Shown: positions 28,082-38,998, counted from the stretch's first letter. The stretch is DNA of 64,000 nt from Bradyrhizobiaceae bacterium (GCA_020544565.1 CP078014.1:874574-938573), one strand, 5' to 3'. Notes: generated by a model from the sequence alone, not told the origin. Numbers and translations: made by a program.

Positions 28082-30268
28082 ATGGATATCGCGCAAGCTA
28101 TTGTAAGAAAAGAAGAAATCGACGATATCGCGATTCCCCCGGAGGTTGTGACGGGGCCGGAGCGTTTCATCAACCGCGAGCTGTCGTGGCTGCATTTCAA
28201 CCGCCGGGTGCTGGAAGAGTCGGTCAATCCCAACCATCCGATGCTGGAGCGGGTCCGCTTCCTGTCGATTTCCGCCAATAACCTTGATGAATTCTTCATG
28301 GTCCGCGTCGCCGGCCTGAAGGCGCAGGTGCGCGAAGGCATCACCGAGCGCAGCCCGGACGGCTCGACGCCGTCGGAGCAACTCGTGCAGATCAACGAGA
28401 CCGTCTCGAAGCTCGCCGCCGACCAGCAGGCAATCTGGCGCGAGTTGCGCGCCAGCCTCGCCGAGGTCGGCATCGTGCTGGTGGACGGCAAGGACGTCAC
28501 CAAGGCCGAGCGCGGCTGGATCGAGGATCACTTCCTCCACAACATCTTTCCGCTGCTGACGCCGCTGGCGATCGACCCGGCGCATCCGTTCCCGTTCATT
28601 CCCAGCCTCGGCTTCACCATCGCGCTGCATCTGGCGCGCGGCACCGACGGCCGGGTGATGAACGCGCTGATCCGCATGCCGAGCAAGATCGACCGTTTCA
28701 TCCGCCTGCCGGCGGGCAAGGACGGCTCGGTGCGGCTGATCACGCTGGAGCAGGCGACCGGCCTGTTCATCGGCCGGCTGTTTCCCGGATACACCGTCAA
28801 GGGCGAGGGCGCGTTCCGCATCATCCGCGACTCCGAACTGGAAATCGAGGAGGAGGCCGAAGACCTCGTCCGCCTGTTCGAGACCGCGCTGAAGCGCCGC
28901 CGCCGCGGCTCGGTGATCCGTCTCGAAATCGAGGCGACCATGCCCGAGACCCTGCGCGCTTTCGTCAAGCGCGCGCTGTCCACGCCCGACGACGACGTGT
29001 TGCTGGTGGACGGCGTGCTGGCGATGAACGAACTGTCGCAGTTGACGCGGCTCGACCGGCCCGACCTCGAATTCACCCCCTACGTGCCGCGCCATCCCGA
29101 GCGCGTGCGCGATTTTGGCGGCGATATCTTCGCGGCGATCCGGCAGAAGGACCTCATCGTCCATCACCCTTACGAATCCTTCGACGTGGTGGTGCAGTTC
29201 CTGCAGCAGGCGGCGCGCGATCCTGATGTAGTCGCGATCAAGCAGACGCTGTACCGCACCTCGCGCGACTCGCCGATCGTCCGCGTCCTCGCCGAGGCGG
29301 CGGAGGCCGGCAAGTCCGTCACCGCGCTGGTCGAACTCAAGGCCCGCTTCGACGAGGAGGCCAATATCCGCTGGGCGCGCGATCTGGAACGCGCGGGCGT
29401 GCAGGTGGTCTACGGCTTCCTCGAACTCAAGACCCACGCCAAGCTGTCGCTGGTGGTGCGGCGCGAGGGCGCGGGACTGACCACCTATGTTCACGCCGGC
29501 ACCGGCAACTATCATCCGGTCACCGCGCGCATCTACACCGACCTGTCCTACTTCACCTCGGACCCGGTGATCGCGCGCGACGCCGCGCGGGTGTTCAACT
29601 ACATCACCGGCTATGCCGAGCCGCGCGACATCGAGAAGATGGCGGTGTCGCCGCTGACGCTGCGCAAGCGCATCCTCGAGCACATCCGCGGCGAGAGCAA
29701 CCATGCGCGTCACGGCAAGCCCGGCGCGATCTGGATGAAGATGAATTCGCTGGTCGATCCGGAGATCATCGACGCGCTGTACGAGGCGTCGCAGGCCGGG
29801 GTCTCGATCGATCTCATCATCCGCGGCATCTGCTGCCTGCGCCCCGGCGTGCCGGGGCTGTCGGAGAACATCCGCGTCAAGTCGATCATCGGGCGTTTTC
29901 TGGAGCACGGGCGCATCTACTGCTTCGGCATGGGCCACGGGCTGCCGAGCGCCAAGGCGGCGGTGTACATCTCGTCCGCCGACATGATGCCGCGCAACCT
30001 CGACCGCCGCGTCGAGGTGTTGTGCCCGCTGCAAAATCCGACGGTGCATCAGCAGGTTCTGGAACAGATCATGGTCGCGAACCTGAAGGACAACGAACAG
30101 AGCTGGCGGTTGTTGCCGGATGGGTCGTCAACGCGTATGAAGGCCGCGAAGGGCGAGGAGCCTTTCAACGTCCATAAGTACTTCATGACCAATCCGAGTC
30201 TGTCGGGTCGTGGCAAGTCGCTCAAGGAATCCCAGCCACGCCGGCTGACGCGCCGTTCGGAACGATAG
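28082..30268 (+). CDS. ppk: Polyphosphate kinase 1
   Basis: PPK1 polymerises the ATP gamma phosphate into polyphosphate. From ATG 28082 it has 728 residues, the normal size; an ATG at 28022 would add 20 unconserved residues and neither has a strong ribosome site. The N domain begins [19 protein letters not shown]. The catalytic phospho-His regions of the two phospholipase D-like domains are visible ([10 protein letters not shown] near [11 protein letters not shown]; and RNLDRRVEV in the C2 domain). It is followed 15 bases later by ppx. Confidence 0.95.
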   Translation: MDIAQAIVRKEEIDDIAIPPEVVTGPERFINRELSWLHFNRRVLEESVNPNHPMLERVRFLSISANNLDEFFMVRVAGLKAQVREGITERSPDGSTPSEQLVQINETVSKLAADQQAIWRELRASLAEVGIVLVDGKDVTKAERGWIEDHFLHNIFPLLTPLAIDPAHPFPFIPSLGFTIALHLARGTDGRVMNALIRMPSKIDRFIRLPAGKDGSVRLITLEQATGLFIGRLFPGYTVKGEGAFRIIRDSELEIEEEAEDLVRLFETALKRRRRGSVIRLEIEATMPETLRAFVKRALSTPDDDVLLVDGVLAMNELSQLTRLDRPDLEFTPYVPRHPERVRDFGGDIFAAIRQKDLIVHHPYESFDVVVQFLQQAARDPDVVAIKQTLYRTSRDSPIVRVLAEAAEAGKSVTALVELKARFDEEANIRWARDLERAGVQVVYGFLELKTHAKLSLVVRREGAGLTTYVHAGTGNYHPVTARIYTDLSYFTSDPVIARDAARVFNYITGYAEPRDIEKMAVSPLTLRKRILEHIRGESNHARHGKPGAIWMKMNSLVDPEIIDALYEASQAGVSIDLIIRGICCLRPGVPGLSENIRVKSIIGRFLEHGRIYCFGMGHGLPSAKAAVYISSADMMPRNLDRRVEVLCPLQNPTVHQQVLEQIMVANLKDNEQSWRLLPDGSSTRMKAAKGEEPFNVHKYFMTNPSLSGRGKSLKESQPRRLTRRSER

Positions 30269-30283
30269 CGCCAGCGCCTGACC

Positions 30284-31813
30284 ATGAGTGCAACATCCAC
30301 GCGCGCGCCGCGCCCCGCATCGCGCAAGCCCATGAGCCGTGTCGCTGTCATCGACATCGGCTCCAACTCGGTGCGCCTCGTCGTGTTCGAGGGCAAGACG
30401 CGCAACGTCATGCCCGTCTTCAACGAGAAGTCGCTGTGCGGCCTCGGCCGCGAGGTGCAATCGACCGGGCTGCTCGCGCCCGATGCCGTCGACAAGGCGC
30501 TCGCCGCGCTGAAGCGGTTTCGCGCGCTGTGCCGGGTGATGAAGGTCGACGAGGTCTACGCCATCGCCACCGCCGCCTGCCGCGACGCCACCAACGGGCC
30601 GGACTTCATCGCCAAAGCCGAACGCATCTGCGGCTGCCCCGTCCAGATTCTCTCGGGCGCGCGCGAGGCGCGGCTGTCGGCGCTCGGCGTCGCCTCCGGC
30701 GTCTACAAGCCCGACGGCATCGTCGGCGATCTCGGCGGCGGCTCGCTCGAACTGATCGACGTGCGCGGCCATCGCATCCGCTCAGGGGTGACGCTGCCGC
30801 TCGGCGGCCTCGCGTTGCAGGACATCTCGCAGCGCTCGCTGAAGAAGGCCGAGAAGATCGTGGCCGAGCGCCTCGGCCGGCTGCCGCAACTGAAGGCCGG
30901 CGCGGGGCGGACCCTCTACGCGGTCGGCGGCACCTGGCGCGCGCTGGCGCGCATCCACATCATCCAGAGCGGCTATCCGCTGCGGGTGATGCACGGCTAC
31001 ACCATTCCGGCCGCCGATGCGCTCGATTTCGCCCGCCGGCTGCGGCGGCTCGCCGCGCGCGACATCCTCGCCGACATCGAGACCGTGGCCGACGCGCGCC
31101 GCCCGCTTCTGACCTACGCGGCGCTGGTGCTGGAATATCTCATCCGCGTCGGCCGGCCGAAGGAGATCGTGTTCTCGACCTATGGCGTGCGCGAGGGGCT
31201 GCTGTTCGAGATGCTGCCCGAGGCCGAGCGCAAGATGGACGGGCTGATCGTCGCCGCGCAGGCCGCCAACGGCCTCTATGCCCGCTCGCCCGGCCATGCC
31301 GCCGACCTGGTCGCGTGGACCGACCAACTGGTGCGCGCCGCGCATTTGCGCGAGAGCGAGGACGACCGGCGGCTGCGCCATGCGGCGTGCTGGCTGTCGG
31401 ACGCCGGCTGGCGCGCGCATCCCGACTATCGCGGCGAGCAGATGCTCAACCTCATCACCAATGGCAATTTCGGCGCGGTGACCCATGAGAACCGGGTGTT
31501 CCTGGCGCTCGCGGTCTATTATCGCTATGCCGGCCTCAATCCCGAGAACGACGCGCCGGAGACGATCCGCGCGCTGGTGACGCCGGCGCATCTCGAGCGC
31601 GCCCGCATCATCGGCGCCATGTTCCGCGTGGCGTTCATGATCTCGGCGGCACAGCAAGGCGTGTTGTCCCACACCCGTTTCCGCAATCAGCAGCGCAAGC
31701 TGCTGCTGGTGTTCGACAAGCGCGCCGCCGATCTCGCCGCCGACCGGGTGTCCGGCCGCTTCAAGCAGCTGGCGCGCCTGATCGGCCGCGCCGGCGCGGT
31801 GGTGCGGCCGTAG
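30284..31813 (+). CDS. ppx: Exopolyphosphatase (Ppx/GppA family)
   Basis: A 509-residue enzyme that removes terminal phosphates from polyphosphate or pppGpp. The ASKHA-fold phosphate loops are DIGSNSVRLV near residue 24 and GDLGGGSLEL. A C-terminal HD-like helical extension explains the length. It lies directly after ppk in an apparent operon, so synthesis and breakdown of polyphosphate are co-located. Two bases separate it from the next membrane protein gene. Confidence 0.94.
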   Translation: MSATSTRAPRPASRKPMSRVAVIDIGSNSVRLVVFEGKTRNVMPVFNEKSLCGLGREVQSTGLLAPDAVDKALAALKRFRALCRVMKVDEVYAIATAACRDATNGPDFIAKAERICGCPVQILSGAREARLSALGVASGVYKPDGIVGDLGGGSLELIDVRGHRIRSGVTLPLGGLALQDISQRSLKKAEKIVAERLGRLPQLKAGAGRTLYAVGGTWRALARIHIIQSGYPLRVMHGYTIPAADALDFARRLRRLAARDILADIETVADARRPLLTYAALVLEYLIRVGRPKEIVFSTYGVREGLLFEMLPEAERKMDGLIVAAQAANGLYARSPGHAADLVAWTDQLVRAAHLRESEDDRRLRHAACWLSDAGWRAHPDYRGEQMLNLITNGNFGAVTHENRVFLALAVYYRYAGLNPENDAPETIRALVTPAHLERARIIGAMFRVAFMISAAQQGVLSHTRFRNQQRKLLLVFDKRAADLAADRVSGRFKQLARLIGRAGAVVRP

Positions 31814-31815
31814 CG

Positions 31816-33372
31816 ATGGCGCCGTCTGCGCAGCACCCGCGCAGGCCGGGTCCCGATCCGTTGTGGCTCGCGGCGGCGCTGGGGCTCGCTGTCGCTCTTG
31901 CCATCCCGTTCTTCCTGATCGATGTGCCGCCGGTGCTGGATTATCCCAACCATCTGGCGCGTTATTTTGTGCTGGCCCATCCCGATGATCCCGTGCTGGC
32001 GCGGATGTACGCGCCGCGCTGGGCCATCCTGCCGAATATCGGGATGGATGCGCTTGGCGCCGTGCTGCTGCGATGGACCGATCCGCATCTCGGCGGCCGG
32101 CTGCTGCTGGCGCTGAGCCTGGTCGCGCCGGTGGCCGGCGTCGTTGCCTACAGCCGCGCGGCGTTCGGCCGCTTCACCTGGTGGCCACTGGCGTCCGGCG
32201 TGGTGGCGTGGAACGCCGTGTTCTTTCTCGGCTTCATGAATTTCCTGCTGTCGGTGGGGCTCGCGTTCGGCGCGGCGGCGCTGTGGGTCGCGCTCGACCG
32301 CCGCGGCCATCGCCTGCGCGCGGCGGTGGTGACCGCGATCGCGCTGGCGGCGGTTTTCTTCTGCCACATCTTCGGCGTGCTGCTGGCGGCGCTTCTGATC
32401 GGGGCCTACGAACTGGCGCGCCTCGCCGCCGCGGCGCGGAACGGGACGCTGACCGTCGGTGAGGGGGCGCGAAGCTGCGGCACGGTCGCATTCGCGCTCG
32501 CTCCCGCGGCCACGCTCTATCTGGCGTCGCCGCTGGCGGGCGACAGCACGCCCGGCACATGGGACATCGCACAGAAGGCGTTCGTGGTGTTCGCGCCGTT
32601 CACGGTCTACAGCGCCGCGCTGACGGTCGCGACCGGGCTGGCGGTCTTTATCGTTGTCGTGCTCGCCGGGCGTCACGCGGTGTTCGCCCGCGGCGTCCCA
32701 CTGGCGCTGGCGGCGCTGGGCATCGTCTTCCTCGTGGCGCCATCGACCCTCAAGGGCGGGACCTTTATCGAAGCGCGGCTCGCCTTGATGGTCGTGCTGG
32801 TGATGTTCGCCGGCATGCAGCCGCGCCTGCCGCGACCTCAGGCCATGCTGGCGGCGGTCGTGCTGTCGGCGCTGATCGGCATCCGGACGCTCCATGTCGC
32901 GCTGGCCTGGCACGATCACCGGCAGGACGTGGCGGACGTGCGCTCCGTGATCGCGCAGGTCGAGCCGGGCGCGCGCGTGCTGGTGGCGCGCGGCCATCCG
33001 GGTCCCATCACCGCCGGCGTATCGCCGCCGCAACGCGCGTTGCCGGGCCTGTACCGGCTCGACGGCCATCTCGGCGCATTGCTGGTGATCGAGCGGCGCT
33101 CGTTCTGGCCGCTGATGTTCGCGGACCCGACCCAGCAGCCGCTGGCGGTGAAGCCGCCATATGACCGCATCGCCCAGCCGCTCGGCGAGCCGGTGGACTG
33201 GCCGCTGCTTTTGCAGGACAGCTTCTCCGCGTCGGATCTCGCGGCGGCGCGCTATCTGCCGGAGTGGCGCACGAACTTCGACCATGTGCTGCTGATCGAT
33301 CCGCCGACGCCGCTGCAGCTGCCGCGCGGGCTGACGCCGCGGGCGTCCAGCCCCTATGCGGTTCTCTATTGA
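31816..33372 (+). CDS. Hypothetical polytopic membrane protein
   Basis: The 518-residue protein has about ten membrane segments (for example residues 17-37, 96-114, 120-158 as two, 168-200, 255-285), then a soluble C-terminal domain of roughly 150 residues. The motif DYPNHLARY after the first helix resembles the acidic loop of GT-C-type glycosyltransferases, but no clear catalytic signature is present. It starts two bases after the ppx stop, implying co-transcription. Function unknown; a lipid-linked sugar or phosphate role is only a guess. Confidence 0.75.
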   Translation: MAPSAQHPRRPGPDPLWLAAALGLAVALAIPFFLIDVPPVLDYPNHLARYFVLAHPDDPVLARMYAPRWAILPNIGMDALGAVLLRWTDPHLGGRLLLALSLVAPVAGVVAYSRAAFGRFTWWPLASGVVAWNAVFFLGFMNFLLSVGLAFGAAALWVALDRRGHRLRAAVVTAIALAAVFFCHIFGVLLAALLIGAYELARLAAAARNGTLTVGEGARSCGTVAFALAPAATLYLASPLAGDSTPGTWDIAQKAFVVFAPFTVYSAALTVATGLAVFIVVVLAGRHAVFARGVPLALAALGIVFLVAPSTLKGGTFIEARLALMVVLVMFAGMQPRLPRPQAMLAAVVLSALIGIRTLHVALAWHDHRQDVADVRSVIAQVEPGARVLVARGHPGPITAGVSPPQRALPGLYRLDGHLGALLVIERRSFWPLMFADPTQQPLAVKPPYDRIAQPLGEPVDWPLLLQDSFSASDLAAARYLPEWRTNFDHVLLIDPPTPLQLPRGLTPRASSPYAVLY

Positions 33373-33403
33373 GCACGCAAAGCGCGCGGCGCGGCGCGCG
33401 CGT

Positions 33404-34552
33404 TTATTCCCGGTCGATCCGCACCACGCGGCCCTTGTCGATGGCGAGGGCGAGGCGGCCTTTCTTCAGCGCCAGCGCGGCCTCGCCGAACAGTTCGCGC
33501 CGCCAGCCGCGCAGCGCGGCGACGTCGGCGTTGTCATCCGCCGCGATCCGTTCGAGATCGTCCACGGTGGCGATCACCTTGCTGGCGACGGCGTGGCGCT
33601 CCGACGTCATGCGCAGCAGCACCTTGAGGAGTTCGACCGTCGCCGCGCCGTTGCCGTTGTTGCGGGGTTTGTCGAGCTTGGGCAGGCTCGCGGGATCGCG
33701 GGCGAGGCCGCGCTTCACCGCCGCGACGATGTCCTGTCCCCATTTCGACCTGTCGAAGCCCTTCGGCAGCGAGCGCAGTTGCGCCAGCTTTTCGATGCTG
33801 GCCGGCGCGTGGGTGGCGATGTCGCCGATGGCGTCGTCCTTGAGGATGCGCGAGCGCGGCACGTCGCGGCTCTGCGCCTCCTGCTCGCGCCACGCCGCGA
33901 CCTCCATCAGCACCGCGAGGTCCTTCGGCTTGCGCACGCGGGTCTTGAGCCGCTCCCAGGCGCGTTCGGGGTGCACGTCGTAGGTGGAGGGCGAGGTGAG
34001 GACGTCCATCTCCTCGCTGACCCATTCGCTGCGGCAGCGCTTCTTCAGGTCGGCGTCGAGCGCCGCGAACACGTCGCGCAGATGGGTCACGTCGGCCACG
34101 GCGTAATCGATCTGGGCCTGGCTCAACGGCCGATGCGACCAGTCGGTGAAGCGGTGGGTCTTGTCCGGCCGATGCCCGGTGATGCGCTCGACGAGCTGGT
34201 CGTAGGCGATGCTGTCGCCATAGCCGAGCACCATGGCGGCGACCTGGGTGTCGAAGATCGGATGCGGCACAATGCCGGCGCGATGCCAGACGATCTCGAT
34301 GTCCTGCCGCGCGGCGTGGAACACCTTCAGCACGTTCTCGTCGGCCATGAGATCGAAGAACGGCGCGAGGTCGATGCCTTCGGTCAGCGTGTCGACGGCG
34401 GCGGCCTCGTCGACGCTGGCCATCTGGACCACGCAGAGCTGGGGATAGTAGGTCGTCTCGCGCAGGAATTCGGTATCGACGGTGATGGCGCGATGCCGGG
34501 CGAGGCGGGCGCAGAAATCGGCGAGCTGGGCCGTGGTGCTGATCAATTCCAT
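33404..34552 (-). CDS. rnd: Ribonuclease D
   Basis: A 382-residue 3'-5' exoribonuclease that matures tRNA and other small RNAs. The DEDD nuclease domain is complete: [21 protein letters not shown], and the final [13 protein letters not shown] with the conserved Tyr. An HRDC domain follows (from about residue 210). The start at 34552 gives the family N-terminus; in-frame codons upstream have no support. In related genomes rnd normally faces aspS; here about 4.4 kb separates them. Confidence 0.94.
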   Translation of the reverse strand: MELISTTAQLADFCARLARHRAITVDTEFLRETTYYPQLCVVQMASVDEAAAVDTLTEGIDLAPFFDLMADENVLKVFHAARQDIEIVWHRAGIVPHPIFDTQVAAMVLGYGDSIAYDQLVERITGHRPDKTHRFTDWSHRPLSQAQIDYAVADVTHLRDVFAALDADLKKRCRSEWVSEEMDVLTSPSTYDVHPERAWERLKTRVRKPKDLAVLMEVAAWREQEAQSRDVPRSRILKDDAIGDIATHAPASIEKLAQLRSLPKGFDRSKWGQDIVAAVKRGLARDPASLPKLDKPRNNGNGAATVELLKVLLRMTSERHAVASKVIATVDDLERIAADDNADVAALRGWRRELFGEAALALKKGRLALAIDKGRVVRIDRE

Positions 34553-34717
34553 GGATGCTGCATAACGGGTCTTGGCGCGGTTGTCGCCTGTCTCAGCCAA
34601 AAAAACTGGGCTCGGATACCTGCGAGCTGTGCCGTAAAAAGTCGGCTCTGCCGCTCCTGTGTTGTCTTGTGAGGCAGAGCATGAAACGGTAGACGAGTCT
34701 GAAAAGATGGGGAGCCC

Positions 34718-35446
34718 ATGTCGCGTTTTTCAAAGACAATAAAAGGTATTTTAAGAAAAGGACAAGGTGTCGGGCTGGACAGGATCATTGGTCCTGAAGT
34801 CTGGAACGATGAGTTCTATCTGGCTATTTCGCGGATCAGTTCGGATCCCGGTGTCAGGACCATTCTGGAGATTGGTGCTTCGTCAGGCCGGGGCAGCACG
34901 GCGGGCTTGGCTGAGGGGATGAAACGTAATCCCTCGAAACCTCAACTCTACGCCGTCGAACTTTCGATGACGCGATTTCAAAAGCTGACATCGCTTTATA
35001 AAAATCGGCCAGATATTCATTGCTACAATGTTGCGTCAGTTTCTCCCGCCGAAACGATGTCGGAAGAAGAGGTCGTGTTATTTTGCGATGCTCATAAGCT
35101 GGATCTCAAAAACTACCGAACTGATGTTCATCCTGTTCTTGTTGGCTGGTTAAGGGAGGAAAATAGTTACATCACCGAGAAAAACATTCCAACGAGCGGA
35201 ATCGAAAAGATCAAATCTGAGACGGGAATTGCGGTTTTCGATTTCGTTCTGATCGACGGGGGGCCGTTTACCGGGCGGGCCGAGCTCGCCAAAACTTATG
35301 GCGCCAAGTTCATCGCGCTGGACGATATCATGGATATCAAGAATTTCGACAGCCATGAAACGTTGAGCCGCGATCCAAATTACGAACTGATTGCTCTGAG
35401 CAAGACATTGAGAAACGGGTTCTCGATTTTTGAGCGCAGAATCTAG
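34718..35446 (+). CDS. Putative SAM-dependent methyltransferase-like protein
   Basis: A 242-residue soluble protein. A nucleotide-binding-like motif [20 protein letters not shown] and the later [17 protein letters not shown] and [14 protein letters not shown] resemble class I methyltransferases found in surface-glycan clusters. GGGGAG lies before ATG 34718. Base composition is clearly AT-richer than neighbouring housekeeping genes (runs such as aaaggtattttaagaaaag), pointing to transfer. It is the first gene of the rnd-aspS islet. The substrate is unknown. Confidence 0.65.
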   Translation: MSRFSKTIKGILRKGQGVGLDRIIGPEVWNDEFYLAISRISSDPGVRTILEIGASSGRGSTAGLAEGMKRNPSKPQLYAVELSMTRFQKLTSLYKNRPDIHCYNVASVSPAETMSEEEVVLFCDAHKLDLKNYRTDVHPVLVGWLREENSYITEKNIPTSGIEKIKSETGIAVFDFVLIDGGPFTGRAELAKTYGAKFIALDDIMDIKNFDSHETLSRDPNYELIALSKTLRNGFSIFERRI

Positions 35447-35686
35447 TAGATCCTGATGAAGATCGTCTTCCTCAGCTTCATGCATGGTTCCTGTGGTGGG
35501 CCCTGCTGAATGGGTCGCCGCGAAAATCAGGGAAGGTAGGCGCGGCTGTCCGATCCGGGCTGATTTGTTCGCCATTATCGCTTTGGAGCAATACGAGGAA
35601 GCGAACGTCGCTCATGCGTACGTGAAAGATAAGATCGCGTGCCATTCCCTTCCTTTCTTTTACACGATGCGACCGCGATAGAAGTT
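35447..35686. other. Gap between methyltransferase-like gene and galE
   Basis: About 240 bases of AT-richer sequence between convergent genes. Short ORFs exist on both strands but lack family resemblance and ribosome sites. It could be a decayed gene remnant. Confidence 0.35.
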
Positions 35687-36694
35687 TCAGCGTTTCGGAT
35701 GCGCCTTCTGATGCCAGCGCCACGCTGAGCGGATGATCGTCTCGAGATCGGAATGCGTGGGCTGCCATCCGAATTCGGCTTTGGCGAGCAAGGCATCAGC
35801 AAACAATGCGGCGGCATCTCCCTTGCGTCGCGGCCCGCTCGGCGATGCTAACGGACGTCCGGTGTGGCGGGCGATCTCATCCAGTATCTCCTTTACTGAA
35901 TATCCCCGGCCTGCACCGAGGTTGAATACGCCGCCCTGGTGGCCGTGCAACAGCGCATCCAGCGCGCGGACGTGCGCTTCGGCAAGATCGACGACATGGA
36001 TGTAGTCGCGGATCGCGGTGCCATCCGCGGTCGGGAAGTCGGTGCCGAATACCTGAAAATCGTCGAGGTGGCCCTGGAGTGCCATCATCGCGCGCGGAAT
36101 GAGGTGGCTTTCGGGGTCACGCAGTTCCCCGATCTCCGCTTCAAGGTCGGCGCCGCTTGCGTTGAAATAGCGCAGGGCGATGAAGTTGAGGCCATAGGCC
36201 GAACGAAAGTCGCTCATGATCTGCTCGACCATGAGCTTCGAGGCGCCGTAAGGTGTGATCGGTACGGGCCGTTCGCGCTCTGTTACGGGAATTTGCGAGG
36301 GCTGACCGTAAACGGCGCAGGTGCTGGAGAACACGATCTTGTCGACGCCCGCCTCGGACATGGCGCGCAGCAGGGAGAGAGAGCCGCTGACATTGTTCTC
36401 ATAATACTTGCGTGGCTCCCAGACCGACTCGCCAATGTCAGCGTGAGCGGCAAAATGCAGAACCGCGCAGACATCATGATCGCGCAAGGCCTGCCTGAGC
36501 GCGTCTGTGTCCACAATCTCGCCCTGGACGAGAGGGCCCCATTTGACGAAGTTGCGATGCCCCGTCGAGAGATTGTCGAATGTGACCGGAATATATCCTG
36601 ACACCGCGAGGGCCTTGCAGGTATGGGCGCCGATATAGCCCGCGCCTCCGACCACGAGAACGGATCGTTGTGATAAGATGTTTTGTACGGGCAC
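35687..36694 (-). CDS. galE: UDP-glucose 4-epimerase
   Basis: The 335-residue short-chain epimerase interconverts UDP-glucose and UDP-galactose. The NAD motif is GGAGYIGAHTCKAL, and the catalytic YxxxK is in PYGASKLMVEQ. The family block ALRYFNASGAD is present. The start is GTG 36694; AAAGAG lies upstream. It diverges from the GT8 gene, so both may share the AT-rich promoter region at 36695-36789. It probably supplies UDP-galactose for the neighbouring glycosyltransferase. Confidence 0.95.
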   Translation of the reverse strand: MPVQNILSQRSVLVVGGAGYIGAHTCKALAVSGYIPVTFDNLSTGHRNFVKWGPLVQGEIVDTDALRQALRDHDVCAVLHFAAHADIGESVWEPRKYYENNVSGSLSLLRAMSEAGVDKIVFSSTCAVYGQPSQIPVTERERPVPITPYGASKLMVEQIMSDFRSAYGLNFIALRYFNASGADLEAEIGELRDPESHLIPRAMMALQGHLDDFQVFGTDFPTADGTAIRDYIHVVDLAEAHVRALDALLHGHQGGVFNLGAGRGYSVKEILDEIARHTGRPLASPSGPRRKGDAAALFADALLAKAEFGWQPTHSDLETIIRSAWRWHQKAHPKR

Positions 36695-36789
36695 GGCGAC
36701 TCTTTGACAGTCAGGTGCTAAGCTATATTCTTATGGTGCCATGATCTGTAGTTAGCAGATTTGATGCGATCTGGAAAAGCTGAATAGGC

Positions 36790-37782
36790 GTGCGACATTC
36801 CGAAGTGATTTCTATCGTGACGGCGTCCGACGATGGTTATGTCCATCACCTGGCCGGAATGCTGCATTCGGCGAGCCTCTATCATCCGGAGGCGCGCTAT
36901 TTCCTGCTCGATAACGCAATCTCGGCGGACAATGCGGACAAGTTGCGTGGGCTCGCCGCGGCCACCGGAATCGATCTCACCTTCATTCCATGCGCTTCTC
37001 TGTTGCGGGATCGCCTGAACACCCGGCTGACGACCTATGCGCGCCTGATGATTCCATTGGTGTTGGGAGAGGATATTGGGCGATGCCTTTACATTGATGC
37101 CGATACCAGCATCACCGGCTCCCTTGACGATTTGTTCTATTCCGATATGGGCGATTGCCCCGTTGCGGCAACCAAGGATATCGCCAACGCCGACCTTGTG
37201 AAAAAGGAAAGCTCGCTTCACAGCATTGAGCTTGGCCGGGATTATTTCAATGCCGGCATGATGCTGATAGACCTGCGCCGGTGGCGTGGGGAAAAAATTG
37301 CAGACAAGGCGATCGAATATGCCAACCGGCATCCGGAGCGAATGCTGTTCTGGGACCAGTCGGCGCTGAACAAGGTTCTGTATCTGCGTAACCGGCCGAT
37401 CGATCCGATTTGGAACTTTTTCCATTGGAGCGACGCGCGAACGCTTTCAGAGCCGCCGCGCATCGTCCACTACACGACGCTTCCGAAACCGCCGCAGTGG
37501 CCGGAGTCGCCCTTCGCCGAACTCTATAAATTTCATCGTGACCAGACCCCGTGGCCATTCGCGAAGCGGCCGCCACCCGGAAAAAACTGGTTCAAGGAAA
37601 AGCGAGCCTTGATCGCTGCCGCGCTTGGAATCGAGAAATACCGGAAGCGGCGCGAGCATGAAGAATTGTTGGAGTATATCAGGCGCGAAGTGGCGGAGCC
37701 GGCGCTGACCCGGGCCAGGGCGCTGTCAACGGCGAGCGCGCGCAAATCGCGCGCCGGGGCTGATTTGTCCGCCATTTCGTGA
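36790..37782 (+). CDS. Glycosyltransferase family 8 protein
   Basis: A 330-residue GT8 enzyme, the family of retaining sugar transferases including LPS galactosyl- and glucosyltransferases. The metal-binding DxD is in CLYIDADTSITGSLDDL. The acceptor region has GRDYFNAGMMLIDLRRW and the C-terminal HYTTLPKPPQW typical of the family. The start is GTG 36790. A basic helical C-terminal tail (about residues 265-330) may hold it at the membrane. The divergent galE suggests it uses UDP-galactose on LPS or another surface glycan. Confidence 0.88.
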   Translation: MRHSEVISIVTASDDGYVHHLAGMLHSASLYHPEARYFLLDNAISADNADKLRGLAAATGIDLTFIPCASLLRDRLNTRLTTYARLMIPLVLGEDIGRCLYIDADTSITGSLDDLFYSDMGDCPVAATKDIANADLVKKESSLHSIELGRDYFNAGMMLIDLRRWRGEKIADKAIEYANRHPERMLFWDQSALNKVLYLRNRPIDPIWNFFHWSDARTLSEPPRIVHYTTLPKPPQWPESPFAELYKFHRDQTPWPFAKRPPPGKNWFKEKRALIAAALGIEKYRKRREHEELLEYIRREVAEPALTRARALSTASARKSRAGADLSAIS

Positions 37783-37813
37783 TGAGGTGTGGGTCGCCAC
37801 AGGACCGCGCCGC

Positions 37814-38656
37814 ATGATCACCGCTCTCGACCACATCGTTCTGCTCGTTCGTGACATCGACGCCGCCGTGGCGGGGTATCGGGCGCTGCTCGGCCGCGCG
37901 CCGGCGTGGCGGGCGGAGCGGGACGGCGTCGCCACCGCGATCTTCGCGCTCGCCAACACGGCGCTGGAGCTGATGGCCCCCATTGGCGACGGCGATGGCG
38001 CGCAGCGCGTGCGGGCGGCGCTCGAGGCCCAGGGCGAGGGGCTCGCGAGCCTCGCCTTTGCGGTCGGAGATATCGAGCAGGCCCGCCACCGCCTGTCCCG
38101 GCTGGGGCTCGCGCCATCGGAGGTATCCGAGGGTGACAGTCGCGATCTCGGCAGCGGGCGCACCATGCGTTGGCGGCGCATCCGCGCCGCGACGGAGGCC
38201 ACCGGCGGGGTGCGGATGTTCTTTCTGGAGCGGGCCGAGCCGCTCGCGCCGTCGCCGGCCGCCACCGAGGCGCCGGTGGACGGGCTGGACCACATCGTGA
38301 TCGCGACGCCTGATCCCGAGCGGGCCGCCGCGCTCTATGGCGCGCGGCTCGGCCTCGACATGAAGCTGGACCGCACCATTGCGGCGTTCGACACCCGCTT
38401 CATGTTCTTCCGCTGCGGCGGCACGGTGGTGGAGATCGTCCACCGGCTCAAGGACGGTCGCAGTGACGGCCCCGACGTCCTCCGGGGCGTGACCTGGGCA
38501 ACCGCCGATCTGGCCGCCGCCCATGCCCGACTGCGGCAGGCCGGGTGCGAGCTGTCCGAGATGCGCGACGGCCGCAAGCCCGGCACCCGGGTGTTCACGG
38601 TGCGGACCGGCACGTTCGGCGTCCCGACCCTGATGATCCAGCAGGGCGCGTGCTGA
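37814..38656 (+). CDS. VOC family (glyoxalase-fold) protein
   Basis: A 280-residue protein made of two vicinal-oxygen-chelate modules: TALDHIVLLVRDIDAAVAGY at the N-terminus and GLDHIVIATPDPERAAALYG near residue 155. Such modules bind a divalent metal with His and Glu. The tandem arrangement resembles glyoxalase-like or dioxygenase-like proteins of unknown substrate. I chose ATG 37814 because homologous folds start at this point; an upstream start at 37787 would add nine residues. Confidence 0.8.
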   Translation: MITALDHIVLLVRDIDAAVAGYRALLGRAPAWRAERDGVATAIFALANTALELMAPIGDGDGAQRVRAALEAQGEGLASLAFAVGDIEQARHRLSRLGLAPSEVSEGDSRDLGSGRTMRWRRIRAATEATGGVRMFFLERAEPLAPSPAATEAPVDGLDHIVIATPDPERAAALYGARLGLDMKLDRTIAAFDTRFMFFRCGGTVVEIVHRLKDGRSDGPDVLRGVTWATADLAAAHARLRQAGCELSEMRDGRKPGTRVFTVRTGTFGVPTLMIQQGAC

Positions 38657-38811
38657 TCACAGATCGCGGCTGCGAGGGGCGGGGCGCTCAAGCCGGCTCC
38701 TTGTTTTTCCTGATCTTTTTCCGAAACAGGCGAAATCGGAGCGGCATCCCCAGGTTGCCGCGTCCGTTCCGCTCGGCTATAGCCTCTGGCGTCCTGATGG
38801 AGCCATCCCGA
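38657..38811. other. Intergenic region before repeat copy 2
   Basis: Together with the repeat at 38812-38936 this makes a 342-base gap between the VOC gene and aspS. A T-rich patch (cttgtttttcctgatcttttt, about 38700) lies here; no gene or clear terminator stem was found. Confidence 0.35.
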
Positions 38812-38936
38812 TCCGTCATGGCCGGGCTTGCCCCGGCCATCCACGTCGTTTGTTGTTGAACGTTTTCAAGACGTGGATGCCCGCCTCAGGCGCGGGCATG
38901 ATGATTGCAGATTCCGTCTTGACCGAAACTGCTCTA
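38812..38936. repeat. Dispersed double-hairpin repeat, copy 2
   Basis: It has the same order as copies 1 and 3: ccgtcatggccgggcttg, cccggccatccacgtc, a loop, agacgtggatgcccg, a short diverged hairpin (cctcaggcgcgggcat), then gattccgtctt and gctcta. The second hairpin is shorter than in the other two copies. It lies upstream of aspS on the plus side. Confidence 0.85.
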
Positions 38937-38998
38937 AACCCTGCGCGCGCCCCGTGCGCCTCACCCCCTGATTCTGTCCTCTGACGCTGGTTTCCAGG

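Noticed and set aside
28007..30049. Long minus-strand frame opposite ppk
   Set aside because: Antisense shadow of ppk.
35150..35681. Short ORFs on both strands between the methyltransferase-like gene and galE
   Set aside because: No ribosome sites, no family resemblance and partial overlap with the methyltransferase-like gene.
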